Source: Halostreptopolyspora alba
Lineage (GTDB): Bacteria > Actinomycetota > Actinomycetes > Streptosporangiales > Streptosporangiaceae
Assembly (NCBI GenBank): GCA_003725585.1
Contig: RJMB01000001.1
Location: 62,001 to 126,000 of the forward strand
DNA length: 64,000 bases
Reading direction: 5' to 3'
Positions 48,491 through 57,634 of this stretch are shown piece after piece. The position numbers were made by a program, and so were the translations under genes. The notes under the pieces were generated by a model. That model did not search any database. It saw nothing but the letters and a program-made list of their open reading frames with translations, and had not been told where the DNA came from. The stretch's first letter is position 1. Every line of letters starts with the position of its first letter.

Positions 48491-51292
48491 ATGCTCGAAA
48501 ACGAGCCCAGTAGCGGTGCGGACGGCACCGCGGGTACAACTGAAACGACAGAGTCGGACTGGCCCATCACAACGGCCACACCGCAAACAGACGAGGTGCG
48601 GGTCAACGCGCCTGGTGAGCGCAGCGGGGGTGTGCGGTTGGCAGGGCCGCCGCCGGAACCCGAGCCGGTGGTCGCGACCCCGGACACGCCACTGACGACC
48701 ATCGCCGGTGATGTCGAGCTCGATGACGAAGCCGAGCCGGTCACCGATGAGGGGGTCGCCCCTCCCGAGGAGGGGAGCGGCGGGGACGAGTCGCCCCCGG
48801 ACGAGAACGCTGGCCAGGACGCGGGTGCGGACGGTGGCGGCACCACCGTCCAGCCACCCATGGTGCTGTTCCAGCCGCCGGTGGCGCACACCGTGCCAGC
48901 CAGCTCCGCCCCCGCGGAGGGTGGGACGACCGCCGCGACCGGCTCCGAGGGTGGGGACGACGACACGGCCGAGACTTCCACCGGTGGGCCGGCCGACTCC
49001 ACCACCGACGATGACGGCTCCGACGAGGAGCGCCCTTCCCGGCGCCGCAGGCGCCGTGGTGGCCGCGGCCGGGGCAAGTCACGAACCGGCGACGAGGGCG
49101 CCGACACTGAGGCCGGCGCCGACACGGATACCGCCGCTGCCTCGGGCACCGCGTCCACCGGAACGGACACCGAGACCGCCCGCTCCGGCGGGGCGGGCCG
49201 GGGTACGAGCGACGCCGAGCGGGCCACCGAGTCCACGCGGGACTCCGAAGGAGCGGGCCGGGAGGCCGCGGAAGCCACGGAGGAGAACCGGCCCACCCGG
49301 CGTCGCCGACGGCGCCGCCGAAGCTCGAGCGAGACGGTCGAGGGCACCACCACCGGCGACGATCCGCCGGACACGATCGTCAAGGTGCGCGAGCCGCGCC
49401 TGGAGAAGCAGGAGAAGCAGACCGAGGACGAGGTGAAGTCGGTCAAGGGCTCCACCCGGCTGGAGGCCAAGAAGCAGCGCCGCCGTGAGGGGCGCGAGCA
49501 GGGGCGTCGTCGCGCCCCGGTCATCACCGAGTCGGAGTTCCTCGCGCGGCGCGAGTCGGTCAAGCGTGACCTGGTGATCCGTCGCAACGGGGATCGCACC
49601 CAGATCGCCGTCCTCGAGGACGACGTTCTCGTGGAGCACTACGTGGACCGGGCCGCGCACAAGTCGTATGTGGGCAATGTCTACCTCGGGCGGGTGCAGA
49701 ACGTCCTGCCGTCGATGGAGGCCGCCTTCGTCGACATCGGCAAGGGCCGCAATGCCGTGCTCTACGCGGGTGAGGTGAACTGGGACGCCTCCGGCCTCGA
49801 GGGTCAGCCCAAACGCATCGAATCGGTGCTGAAATCCGGCCAGTCGGTGCTGGTCCAGGTCACCAAGGACCCGATGGGCCACAAGGGTGCCAGGTTGACC
49901 AGCCAGATCAGCCTACCGGGCCGTTACCTGGTCTACGTGCCCGACGGGTCGATGACCGGCATCAGCCGCAAGCTTCCCGACAAGGAGCGTGCGCGGCTCA
50001 AGCAGATCCTGAAGAAGGTGATGCCGGAGAACGCCGGTGTCATCGTCCGCACCGCCGCGGAAGGCGCCAGCGAGGAGGAGCTGGAGCGCGACATCTCGCG
50101 GCTCGCCTCGCAGTGGGAGTCGATCAAGCGCAAGTCGAAGTCGGCGACCGCGCCGTCGCTGCTGAGCAGCGAACCCGACCTCACGATCCGGGTGGTGCGC
50201 GACGTCTTCAACGAGGACTTCGCGAGTCTGGTGGTCTCCGGTGAGCCGGCGTGGAACACGGTCAAGGAGTACGTCGACTACGTCGCCCCGCACCTGGCCG
50301 AGCGGCTGACGCACTGGGACGGCGACCGTGACATCTTCGAGGCGTACCGGGTCGACGAGCAGATCTCCAAGGCGCTGGAGCGCAAGGTCTGGCTGCCCAG
50401 TGGCGGTTCCCTGATCTTCGACCGGACCGAGGCCATGACCGTCGTTGACGTGAACACCGGAAAGTTCACGGGCCAGGGCGGCAATCTGGAGGAGACGGTC
50501 ACCAAGAACAACCTGGAGGCGGCCGAGGAGATCGTCCGTCAGCTCCGGTTGCGCGACATCGGCGGCATCATCGTGATCGACTTCATCGACATGGTGCTGG
50601 AGAGCAACCGCGAGCTCGTACTGCGTCGGATGCTCGAATGCCTCTCCCGCGACCGCACCAAACACCAGGTGGCCGAGGTCACCTCGCTGGGGCTGGTGCA
50701 GATGACCCGCAAGCGGGTCGGGCAGGGCCTGCTCGAGGCGTTCTCGCATACCTGTGACCACTGCAATGGCCGTGGCCTGATGCTGTCCACGGAGCCGGGG
50801 GAGCCCAAGGGCGGTTCCGGCTCCGGCGGCGGCAACGGTAAGAAGAAGAAGTCCAAGAGCGGATCCGACAAGACGGAGAAAGCGGCCAAGGCCGAGTCGG
50901 CCGAGAGCGCGGAGGCCACGGCGGAATCCCCCACCAGTGGGGGCGAGCAGGAGTCCACCGCGGCCGAGGCGGATTCCGGTGGGGCGTCCACGGGGGAGGG
51001 GGGCACCACGCCGACCAAGTCGACCTCACGGCAGACCACGAAGGGCGCCACCCGCAAGAGCGGCACCAAGTCGTCCCGCAAGACCAAGAAGGAAGCGGAG
51101 ACGGGTACCGCCGCCACCGAGCCGGCCGCCGAGGCGGCGGGCTCCGCCGCCTCGGAGTCGGCCGGTACGGAGTCGGGCGAGGAGGACGAGTCCGGGGCCG
51201 AGCGGCCGCGCCGACGCCGTACTCGGCGGACCAAGGCCAGTGGGACAGGGTCCGAGTCCGCCTCGGCGTCCGCGGTGGCCGAGGCCGGATAG
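48491..51292 (+). CDS. rne: Ribonuclease E/G
   Basis: 933 residues. Catalytic core at about 370-760 with an S1 RNA-binding domain (VEHYVDRAAHKSYVGNVYLG ... EAAFVDIGKGRNAVLYAGEV), the DNase I-like site with metal-binding Asp residues in MTVVDVNTGKFTG and GGIIVIDFIDM, and the zinc-link C755-x-x-C758 (HTCDHCNGRG) that holds dimers of dimers. Both flanks (residues 1-350 and 770-933) are disordered, with acidic blocks plus RRRRR-type basic patches, the arrangement typical of actinobacterial RNase E, where they bind RNA and other degradosome proteins. ATG 48491 has GGGAGA upstream. Confidence 0.93.
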   Translation: MLENEPSSGADGTAGTTETTESDWPITTATPQTDEVRVNAPGERSGGVRLAGPPPEPEPVVATPDTPLTTIAGDVELDDEAEPVTDEGVAPPEEGSGGDESPPDENAGQDAGADGGGTTVQPPMVLFQPPVAHTVPASSAPAEGGTTAATGSEGGDDDTAETSTGGPADSTTDDDGSDEERPSRRRRRRGGRGRGKSRTGDEGADTEAGADTDTAAASGTASTGTDTETARSGGAGRGTSDAERATESTRDSEGAGREAAEATEENRPTRRRRRRRRSSSETVEGTTTGDDPPDTIVKVREPRLEKQEKQTEDEVKSVKGSTRLEAKKQRRREGREQGRRRAPVITESEFLARRESVKRDLVIRRNGDRTQIAVLEDDVLVEHYVDRAAHKSYVGNVYLGRVQNVLPSMEAAFVDIGKGRNAVLYAGEVNWDASGLEGQPKRIESVLKSGQSVLVQVTKDPMGHKGARLTSQISLPGRYLVYVPDGSMTGISRKLPDKERARLKQILKKVMPENAGVIVRTAAEGASEEELERDISRLASQWESIKRKSKSATAPSLLSSEPDLTIRVVRDVFNEDFASLVVSGEPAWNTVKEYVDYVAPHLAERLTHWDGDRDIFEAYRVDEQISKALERKVWLPSGGSLIFDRTEAMTVVDVNTGKFTGQGGNLEETVTKNNLEAAEEIVRQLRLRDIGGIIVIDFIDMVLESNRELVLRRMLECLSRDRTKHQVAEVTSLGLVQMTRKRVGQGLLEAFSHTCDHCNGRGLMLSTEPGEPKGGSGSGGGNGKKKKSKSGSDKTEKAAKAESAESAEATAESPTSGGEQESTAAEADSGGASTGEGGTTPTKSTSRQTTKGATRKSGTKSSRKTKKEAETGTAATEPAAEAAGSAASESAGTESGEEDESGAERPRRRRTRRTKASGTGSESASASAVAEAG

Positions 51293-51298
51293 CGGTCA

Positions 51299-51326
51299 CT
51301 GGCCGGGCCGCGCGCGGCCCGGCCAG
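51299..51326 (+). terminator. Terminator of rne
   Basis: A perfect 28-base palindrome (centre 51312/51313) six bases after the rne stop; it can fold into a very stable hairpin. Confidence 0.75.
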
Positions 51327-51363
51327 GGGTACGTGGCCGTGCTCTCCGCTCGCCGGGTAGTGG

Positions 51364-51499
51364 TAGTCTTGAAGACGGTGCGTCGGCGCGCCCCTTTTCG
51401 TTCGCGCGCCCGAGACCTACTGACGATTCCCGGACCCCTCTTGGGGTGAGCGGATCCGCGGTCGATTTTGAGCGCATTATGTCCCCGCGCACGCGGGGA
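51364..51499 (+). promoter_or_regulatory. rplU promoter and structured 5' leader
   Basis: TAGTCT (51364-51369) is a good -10, preceded by TGG. The leader would be about 155 bases and contains a perfect hairpin TCCCCGCG-CA-CGCGGGGA (51482-51499), 33 bases before the rplU start. Ribosomal protein leaders are often autoregulatory; no known L21 leader consensus is recognised. Confidence 0.5.
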
Positions 51500-51532
51500 T
51501 GGTCCTCACACGAGCAGGAAGAGAGTTTCCCG

Positions 51533-51844
51533 GTGTACGCGATCGTGCGAGCGGGCGGCCGACAGGAGAAGGTGTCCGTCGATGACGTCCTGGAGATCGA
51601 CAGGGTCTCCGAAGAGTCGGGTTCGACTGTGGCCTGGGAGCCGCTCCTTGTCGTCGAGGATGGCAGGGTCATCAGCGAGTCCTCCGAGCTGAGCGGTTAC
51701 GAGGTCACCGCCGAGGTCATCGGTGAGGCCAAGGGCCCCAAGATCAACATCGTGAAGTACAAGAACAAGACCGGTTACAAGCGGCGTTTGGGGCACCGCC
51801 AGAAGTACACCAAGGTCCGGGTAACCGGTATCGCGTCGAAGTAG
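51533..51844 (+). CDS. rplU: 50S ribosomal protein L21
   Basis: 103 residues, the standard length. [18 protein letters not shown] at the start, and the signature [23 protein letters not shown] near the C-terminus (family: YKrRkgyrrRqGHRQ). GTG 51533 has GGAAGAGAG about eight bases upstream. rpmA follows after 14 bases, and obg is third, the widely conserved order. Confidence 0.97.
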   Translation: MYAIVRAGGRQEKVSVDDVLEIDRVSEESGSTVAWEPLLVVEDGRVISESSELSGYEVTAEVIGEAKGPKINIVKYKNKTGYKRRLGHRQKYTKVRVTGIASK

Positions 51845-51858
51845 CGGGAGGGGCTGAC

Positions 51859-52116
51859 ATGTCGACAAAGAAGGGCGCGTCGAACACCCGGAACGGGCGC
51901 GACTCCAACGCCAAGCGGCTTGGGGTGAAGCGGTTCGGCGGGCAGTCGGTCAAGGCCGGCGAGATCCTGGTCCGCCAGCGCGGCACCCACTTCCACCCCG
52001 GTGACAACGTCGGCCGTGGTGGCGACGACACACTGTTCGCGCTGGTCGCCGGCAACGTCGAGTTCAACAGGCGGCGCGGCCGCAAGAACGTGAGCATCGT
52101 CCCGGCGGCCGAGTAG
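51859..52116 (+). CDS. rpmA: 50S ribosomal protein L27
   Basis: 85 residues. [19 protein letters not shown], then [23 protein letters not shown] and [16 protein letters not shown] are canonical. The N-terminal tail reaches the peptidyl-transferase centre; there is no cleavable N-extension as in Firmicutes. GGGAGGGG lies before the ATG. Confidence 0.97.
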   Translation: MSTKKGASNTRNGRDSNAKRLGVKRFGGQSVKAGEILVRQRGTHFHPGDNVGRGGDDTLFALVAGNVEFNRRRGRKNVSIVPAAE

Positions 52117-52148
52117 GGCCGGCGACACGGGCGTAGCGGAACCAGCAA

Positions 52149-52190
52149 CGCGCAGGGCGGGCCAGGTCACCTGGCCCGCCCTGCGCGTGT
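52149..52190 (+). terminator. Terminator of rplU-rpmA
   Basis: Perfect 19-base arms (52149-52167 and 52169-52187) around a single C, followed by TGTT. obg therefore probably has its own start site or depends on read-through. Confidence 0.8.
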
Positions 52191-52285
52191 TCGAGCACAT
52201 AGGCTGATCCCAGGGGAGCCGCGCGGCACTGGGAGGCGGCCCGCCGCACGGTCCTGGACCAGCGGGGAACCACACGGGAGGCCAC

Positions 52286-53656
52286 ATGCCGGACTTCGTC
52301 GACGAGGCGGTCCTGCACATCAAGGCGGGCGACGGCGGGCACGGCTGCGCCTCCGTGCATCGTGAGAAGTTCAAGCCCCTTGGCGGCCCCGACGGCGCCA
52401 ACGGCGGCAAGGGCGGCGACGTCGTCCTGGAGGTCGACCCGAACACGTCCACTCTGCTGGACTACCAGCGCCGCCCGCACCGCAAGGCGACGAACGGGAA
52501 ACCGGGCCAGGGGGCGCACCGTGCCGGAGCCAACGGCGATGACCTGGTGTTGGCCGTGCCCGACGGTACGGTCGTGCTCGGGGAGGACGGCGAGGTCCTC
52601 GCCGACTTGGTCGGTGCGGGAACCCGGCTGGTGATCGCGCGTGGCGGCAACGGGGGGCTCGGGAACGCCGCGTTGGCCACACCGCGCCGCAAGGCACCCG
52701 GATTCGCCCTCAAAGGGGAGCCGGGCGAGACCCTCGACGCCCGGTTGGAGCTCAAGACCATCGCCGATGTCGGACTGGTGGGGTTTCCCAGCGCGGGAAA
52801 GTCCTCACTGGTCGCGGCACTGTCGGCGGCCCGCCCGAAGATCGCCGACTACCCGTTCACCACCCTGATCCCCAACCTGGGGGTGGTCGAGGCCGGAACA
52901 ACCCAGTACGTGGTGGCCGACGTGCCCGGCCTGATCCCCGGGGCGAGCGGCGGCAAGGGGCTGGGGTTGGCGTTCCTGCGGCACGTGGAACGCTGCTCGA
53001 CGCTGGTGCACGTGCTCGACTGCGCGACCTACGAGCCGGGACGCGACCCCATCAGTGACATCGACGCGCTCGAGGAGGAGCTGGCCGCCTACGCGGAGCT
53101 CACCGAGGTCGACCTCTCCGACCGGCCACGCCTGGCCGTGCTGAACAAGGTCGACGTCCCCGATGGCCGCGACCTCGCCGACCTTGTCGAGGCAACACTG
53201 GAGGAGCGGGGTATCCGCACGATTCGGGTGTCCGCGGCCACCCACGAGGGGCTGCGGGAGCTGTCCTTCGCCATGGCGGAGCAGGTCGAGACGGCGCGCG
53301 CCGCGCGGCCCACTCCCGAACCGACGCGGGTCGTGCTGCGCCCGCGAACGTTCGGGGAGACCCCCTTCGAGGTCGCGCCCCTCGGCGACAACACGTTCCG
53401 GGTGCGCGGCGAAAAACCCACCCGGTGGGTACGGCAGACCGACTTCTCCAACGACGAGGCCGTGGGGTTCCTCGCCGACCGGCTCAACCGTCTCGGTATC
53501 GAGTCCGAGCTGGCCAGGCTCGGCGCGTCCCCCGGTGCCGAGGTCCACATCGGTGACCCTGACGACCCCGTCGTCTTCGACTGGGACCCGGCTGTGGGCA
53601 CCGTTACCGGTGACGAGCCGCCCGGCCCGCGCGGTACCGACAGCCGGCTGGGCTGA
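52286..53656 (+). CDS. obg: GTPase Obg (ribosome assembly and stringent response GTPase)
   Basis: 456 residues with three domains: the glycine-rich Obg fold (1-158; [40 protein letters not shown]), the G domain (G1 GFPSAGKSS from residue 166, G3 [11 protein letters not shown]4 NKVD) and the C-terminal OCT domain of actinobacteria and Gram-positives (about 345-425; [25 protein letters not shown] in two parts). It binds 50S particles and couples growth to GTP level. ATG 52286 is standard. Confidence 0.97.
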   Translation: MPDFVDEAVLHIKAGDGGHGCASVHREKFKPLGGPDGANGGKGGDVVLEVDPNTSTLLDYQRRPHRKATNGKPGQGAHRAGANGDDLVLAVPDGTVVLGEDGEVLADLVGAGTRLVIARGGNGGLGNAALATPRRKAPGFALKGEPGETLDARLELKTIADVGLVGFPSAGKSSLVAALSAARPKIADYPFTTLIPNLGVVEAGTTQYVVADVPGLIPGASGGKGLGLAFLRHVERCSTLVHVLDCATYEPGRDPISDIDALEEELAAYAELTEVDLSDRPRLAVLNKVDVPDGRDLADLVEATLEERGIRTIRVSAATHEGLRELSFAMAEQVETARAARPTPEPTRVVLRPRTFGETPFEVAPLGDNTFRVRGEKPTRWVRQTDFSNDEAVGFLADRLNRLGIESELARLGASPGAEVHIGDPDDPVVFDWDPAVGTVTGDEPPGPRGTDSRLG

Positions 53657-53721
53657 CACCGCGCGGGGCGGATAACCCAGCCGTCAGGGAACCGCATGCA
53701 AGCGTGAGGAGACGGACGGGC

Positions 53722-54984
53722 GTGCACACCGCACACGAGGACACGGGACACGAGGAAACCGGGGTGTCCGCGACAGGGGAGGACGCGGCGACACGGAGGG
53801 CCGAGCTACCGGCCGCCCGCCGTGTCGTGGTCAAGGTGGGGTCCTCCTCGCTCACCGCGCCCGATGGCCACATCGACCGGGAGCGTATCCGTGAGCTCGC
53901 CGACGTGCTCGCGGAGCGGCGCGCCACCGGAACCGAGGTGCTCCTGGTGTCGTCGGGAGCCGTCGCCGCCGGAATGGCCCCCTTGGGGCTGGCGAGCCGG
54001 CCGCGCGACCTCGCCACCCAGCAGGCGGCGGCCAGTGTCGGTCAGGGGCTGCTGGTGGCCCACTACACGGCCGCGTTCAACGCCCACGGGCTCACCACCG
54101 GGCAGGTGCTGCTCACTGTCGAGGACATGATGCGGCGGGTGCAGCACCGCAACGCCCAACAGACACTGTGGCGACTCCTCGACCTGGGGGCCGTGCCGAT
54201 CGTCAACGAGAACGACACGGTGGCCACCCACGAGATCCGGTTCGGCGACAACGACCGGCTCGCGGCCCTGCTGGCGCACCTGATGCGGGCCGACGCGCTG
54301 CTGCTGCTCTCCGACGTTGACGCGCTCTACGACGGTAACCCGACACGGCCCGGGGCGCGGCGCGTCGTGGAGAGCGTCGCCGCCCGCGACCTGGACGACA
54401 TCGACCTCGGTTCGGTGAACCGGCGCGGTGTGGGCACCGGCGGGATGGTCACCAAGGTCGAGTCGGCGCGGATCGCGACCGAGGCGGGCGTTCCCACGGT
54501 GCTCACCTCGGCGGCCAACGCCCGCGCGGCACTGGCCGGAGAGCCGGTGGGAACCCTGTTCACCGCGCTCAGCACACGTCGTCCCTCGACCAGACAGCTC
54601 TGGCTCGCCCACGCCACCGCCGGCAGGGGCAGCGTTGTCCTCGACCCCGGGGCGGTCCGGGCGGTGCTGACCCACAACGCGTCGCTGCTGCCGGCCGGGG
54701 TGGTCGACGTCGAGGGTGGGTTCTCCGCCGGTGACCCTGTGGACCTGCGCGACGAGGGGGGCCGCCCCATCGCGCGCGGCCTGGTCAACTACGACGCGGC
54801 GGAGATCCCGGACCTGATGGGGCGCTCCACCCGCTGGCTGGCCCGGGAGCTCGGCCCCGCCTACGAGCGTGAGATCGTGCACCGCGACGACCTGGTGTTG
54901 CTGGAGGAGGGCACCGGCGCCACCCCGATGTCACCCGACCCGGCCGAGGACCAGGAGGGCCGGGAGGACCGCGCAGTACAGTGA
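53722..54984 (+). CDS. proB: Glutamate 5-kinase
   Basis: 420 residues from GTG 53722. It makes glutamyl 5-phosphate, the first step of proline synthesis. The kinase domain has RVVVKVGSSSLTAPDG, LVSSGAVAAGM, VPIVNENDTVAT and GTGGMVTKVESAR; the last about 90 residues form the PUA domain (GSVVLDPGAVRAVLTHNASLLPAGV). GAGGAG (53706-53711) is ten bases before the chosen GTG; GTG 53704 and GTG 53764 are alternatives, the conserved part starting only at about residue 35. proA, the partner enzyme, is 7.3 kb downstream. Confidence 0.94.
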   Translation: MHTAHEDTGHEETGVSATGEDAATRRAELPAARRVVVKVGSSSLTAPDGHIDRERIRELADVLAERRATGTEVLLVSSGAVAAGMAPLGLASRPRDLATQQAAASVGQGLLVAHYTAAFNAHGLTTGQVLLTVEDMMRRVQHRNAQQTLWRLLDLGAVPIVNENDTVATHEIRFGDNDRLAALLAHLMRADALLLLSDVDALYDGNPTRPGARRVVESVAARDLDDIDLGSVNRRGVGTGGMVTKVESARIATEAGVPTVLTSAANARAALAGEPVGTLFTALSTRRPSTRQLWLAHATAGRGSVVLDPGAVRAVLTHNASLLPAGVVDVEGGFSAGDPVDLRDEGGRPIARGLVNYDAAEIPDLMGRSTRWLARELGPAYEREIVHRDDLVLLEEGTGATPMSPDPAEDQEGREDRAVQ

Positions 54985-55220
54985 CGCCCATGAGGCGCAC
55001 CACGCACGAGTACGACACCGAACTGCGTAACGACGGCGAAGTGGTCACGCTCGGCGCGATCACCTACCGCGGGCGGACGGTGCTGCACTCCGGGCCCGAC
55101 ATGTTCGCGCCGCTGGAACGGTGGGCCCAGGACGTCGCGGACCAGCTACGCGCACCGGTCACCTGGCGCGCGACCTCCGACGGCGGCGAGGTCCACGAGG
55201 CCACGAGGTACCCGAGTTAG
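54981..55220 (+). CDS. Small hypothetical protein coupled to proB
   Basis: 79 residues; GTG 54981 overlaps the proB TGA by four bases, ATG 54990 being an alternative. Polar, predicted soluble protein (EYDTELRNDGEVVTLGAITYRGRTVL ... EATRYPS). No family is recognised. Its TAG overlaps the TAA of the converging membrane-protein gene by two bases, an unusual tail-to-tail overlap. Confidence 0.6.
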   Translation: MTPMRRTTHEYDTELRNDGEVVTLGAITYRGRTVLHSGPDMFAPLERWAQDVADQLRAPVTWRATSDGGEVHEATRYPS

Positions 55221-55927
55221 CGGGAATCCGGTGGGGCCGGCCGCCAGAACTGTTTTCCCTCGCGGTCGCGGAGTACGACACCGAGTCCGGCGAGTTCCGA
55301 GCGCAACTGCTCGGCGTCGGAACGGTCCTCGCGTTCCAGCGCTCGCGCGCGGGCTTTCAGTAGGGCGTGTGCCGAGGCGGAAAGGTCGGGTAGGTCCTCG
55401 ACCCAGCGCTGGTAGTGCTCGGCGTGCGGGTCGCCGTCGTCACGCCACGGGTATCCGTGCCGCCGGAACGCCGCGCGCAGCCGCTCCTGCGCCGGCATGT
55501 CGCCGCCCTGTCGGGCGAGCTCCCCGGTGTCCGGGCCCAGCAGTACGAGAGCCGCGCCGTCGCGGAACACCGCCGTGACGTCCGCGCGCTCGACAGTCCG
55601 CGTGGCGGTGTCGTTCCGCAACGTGACCTTGTTGTCGTCGACGGTGACGGTTGTGTACTCGGACTCGCTGACCAGCGCGAGCACCACACCGGTGGCGACC
55701 CCCAGAATGAGGCCGCCGACCGTCGCGGCCGGGGCGGGCAGTCCGGCCGCGAGTTCGAGCGGCCCCTGGAACGGGAACCACGGAAGCGAGACCGCCCAGT
55801 CGGCCACGATGGGGAGCAGCCATCCGAGAACCGCCCCGACGAGTGGGAAGCCGCCCCAGATGAGAGCGCGCTCTCCCATCGGCCGGGCCAGCACGGTGGT
55901 CGCGTGCGGCGGGGTGTCGGACTCCAT
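55217..55927 (-). CDS. YqeB-like membrane protein
   Basis: 236 residues from ATG 55927 (GAGGAGG upstream); a GTG at 55975 would overlap the upstream gene by four bases and add 16 residues. Two membrane helices in the first 85 residues (ALIWGGFPLVGAVLGWLLPIVADW, PAATVGGLILGVATGVVLALV) with the family-like WFPFQGPLEL between; then a soluble PH-like beta domain (TTVTVDDNKVTLRNDTATRTVERADVTAVFRDG) and a helical C-terminus. It resembles Bacillus YqeB-type proteins of unknown function. It follows the 376-residue membrane protein in the same direction. Confidence 0.65.
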   Translation of the reverse strand: MESDTPPHATTVLARPMGERALIWGGFPLVGAVLGWLLPIVADWAVSLPWFPFQGPLELAAGLPAPAATVGGLILGVATGVVLALVSESEYTTVTVDDNKVTLRNDTATRTVERADVTAVFRDGAALVLLGPDTGELARQGGDMPAQERLRAAFRRHGYPWRDDGDPHAEHYQRWVEDLPDLSASAHALLKARARALEREDRSDAEQLRSELAGLGVVLRDREGKQFWRPAPPDSR

Positions 55928-55971
55928 CGGGCGAGCCTCCTCGTGGTCGGGGTTGCCAGTGTCGTTCGGGT

Positions 55972-57102
55972 TCACCGCGGCTCTTCCTTCCCGCGCGTGC
56001 GGAGGGCGGCGAGCGTGAGCAGGGTGACCGCGCCGGCGGCGACGATCGTGTTGTGGGCGAGCTTGGCGGCGGTCGTGACGTCCCCCAGCGGCTGCACGAT
56101 GAACGCGACCACCACGTTGGTCAGCAGGGCGCCACCGGCGGCGGCGAGCCGGTGTGGCGCCCCCCAGCCCCGGCGGTGGGACCAGGCGGCCAACAGCCCG
56201 GCCAGAACGACGATGGGCGCGAGGAACAGGACGACACCGCGCCAGTCGACGGCGAACTCCTGCGCGCCCCCCAGCAGGCCGGTGACCAGCTCCACGGCCG
56301 TGGGAAGGAACAGCGCCGCGAACGCCACGGCTCCGACCAGCCACGGGTGGGGAGCGGGCCGGCCGGAGGCGGGGAGGGGTCGCCGTCCGGTGGCGAACGC
56401 TGTACCGGCCAGAGCGAGGACCACCGTGGCCGCGCCGACCAGTTGCGGGACAGTGGGCACGAACCCCTCGGTCCGCAGGTGCCACTGGACGACGAAGGCG
56501 GCGCCCGCGAGGAACAGCAGTACGGCGATGGCGAGGCCGAGCCCTCCCAGCCACGGTTCCGCTCGGCGGTGTTTTGGGATGAGCGACTCCACGATAGCGA
56601 TCGGTACGCTGACGCTCCAGATGACATGCCCGACGACCCAGGTCAGGGTGAGGTAGACGCTGATGCCGAGGGCCTGGATGTAGGTGGGGCGCAGCATCGG
56701 CCGCAGATAGTCGATGTCGCGGTACGACGGGTTGAACATGGCCTGGTCGATCAGTCCTGGCTGGAGCACCCCGAACGCCAGCGCCAGCAGCACGATGGTG
56801 GGCCAACCGCGGCCGGCGCGCCGCGCCACCTCCCGGATGACGAGCGCGGCGCCCCCGTACAGCGGCACGAAGACGGCCATCCCTCCGAGCAGCTCGGCGG
56901 GTTGGCCCGTCGAGTCGTCGTAGCCGATCAGATACTCCGCGCACACCGGCGCCAGGAGCAGCAGTCCGAGGACGGGAGCGAGGCGATGGGCGAGTGGCGC
57001 GCGAGGGCTCCGTGTGGACGGCTGTCCCCCCGAGGGATCGTGATGGTCGTCGGCGGTGGCGGGTTGGGTGCGTGGTCGCCCTGGTGCGCCGCTGGGGGCC
57101 AT
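55972..57102 (-). CDS. Polytopic membrane protein of unknown function
   Basis: 376 residues. A 35-residue polar start, then about nine hydrophobic helices. Conserved-looking stretches include APVCAEYLIGYDDSTG, FVPLYGGAALVIREVARRAGRGWPTI and GLIDQAMFNPSYRDIDY. The charged motif REVARR after helix 3 and the Asp/Asn-rich loop suggest a transporter or intramembrane enzyme but I recognise no family. ATG 57102 has GAGAAGAG upstream. Probably cotranscribed with the YqeB-like gene. Confidence 0.75.
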   Translation of the reverse strand: MAPSGAPGRPRTQPATADDHHDPSGGQPSTRSPRAPLAHRLAPVLGLLLLAPVCAEYLIGYDDSTGQPAELLGGMAVFVPLYGGAALVIREVARRAGRGWPTIVLLALAFGVLQPGLIDQAMFNPSYRDIDYLRPMLRPTYIQALGISVYLTLTWVVGHVIWSVSVPIAIVESLIPKHRRAEPWLGGLGLAIAVLLFLAGAAFVVQWHLRTEGFVPTVPQLVGAATVVLALAGTAFATGRRPLPASGRPAPHPWLVGAVAFAALFLPTAVELVTGLLGGAQEFAVDWRGVVLFLAPIVVLAGLLAAWSHRRGWGAPHRLAAAGGALLTNVVVAFIVQPLGDVTTAAKLAHNTIVAAGAVTLLTLAALRTRGKEEPR

Positions 57103-57224
57103 GGTGTCTCTTCTCGTCTCTGACGGTTCCCGTGGTTTCTGGAGTTGACGTCACCCGATTCGCGCGGCCGTTAGGGGGAGGTCGGCCCGGGCCGCTGGAT
57201 GTCCCCGGGCCGTGGAAGCTGGAC

Positions 57225-57455
57225 TCATCCGGACCGGGACGCGCTCGCGATCATCAGCACGGCCAGGCCGAGGAACGCGACGATGAGGTTCGCGAACAGT
57301 TCGTATCCGGTCAGGGCGTCGGACCGGGGGATCACGAGCCGGTTGACCACGTTCAGGAAGCCCATGATCGGCTGGTGGCCGAGTAGCCGGTCGATCGTTC
57401 CGCTGACGCCCACAGCAGTAACGACGAGCCCGAGCACCTGGATCGCCTTTCGCAT
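57225..57455 (-). CDS. Small membrane protein
   Basis: 76 residues with two membrane helices (AIQVLGLVVTAVGVSGTIDRL and FANLIVAFLGLAVLMIASAS). The loop between reads GHQPIMGFLNVVNRLVIPRSD. No family is recognised. It may be read with the two membrane protein genes downstream on the same strand, and it is divergent from the histidine kinase gene. Confidence 0.6.
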   Translation of the reverse strand: MRKAIQVLGLVVTAVGVSGTIDRLLGHQPIMGFLNVVNRLVIPRSDALTGYELFANLIVAFLGLAVLMIASASRSG

Positions 57456-57621
57456 ACCCCGAAGCTACGGGCGGCGGCCGTGCCGGCGCGTCGGCCATCG
57501 GCATCCCGCCGTGGTGACCGTGGTATCCCTCAGGCCCGGTCCGGGCGCGACGAAAGTATCGGCTGCCGCGACGTCGGTACCGGTTTCCCCGACACTCCTC
57601 CCGAACGTGGTCGCGGGTGCG

Positions 57622-57627
57622 TAGGTT
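57622..57627 (+). promoter_or_regulatory. -10 element for leaderless histidine kinase mRNA
   Basis: TAGGTT is followed by seven bases and ATG 57635, with no Shine-Dalgarno between. Confidence 0.5.
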
Positions 57628-57634
57628 CGAGTTG

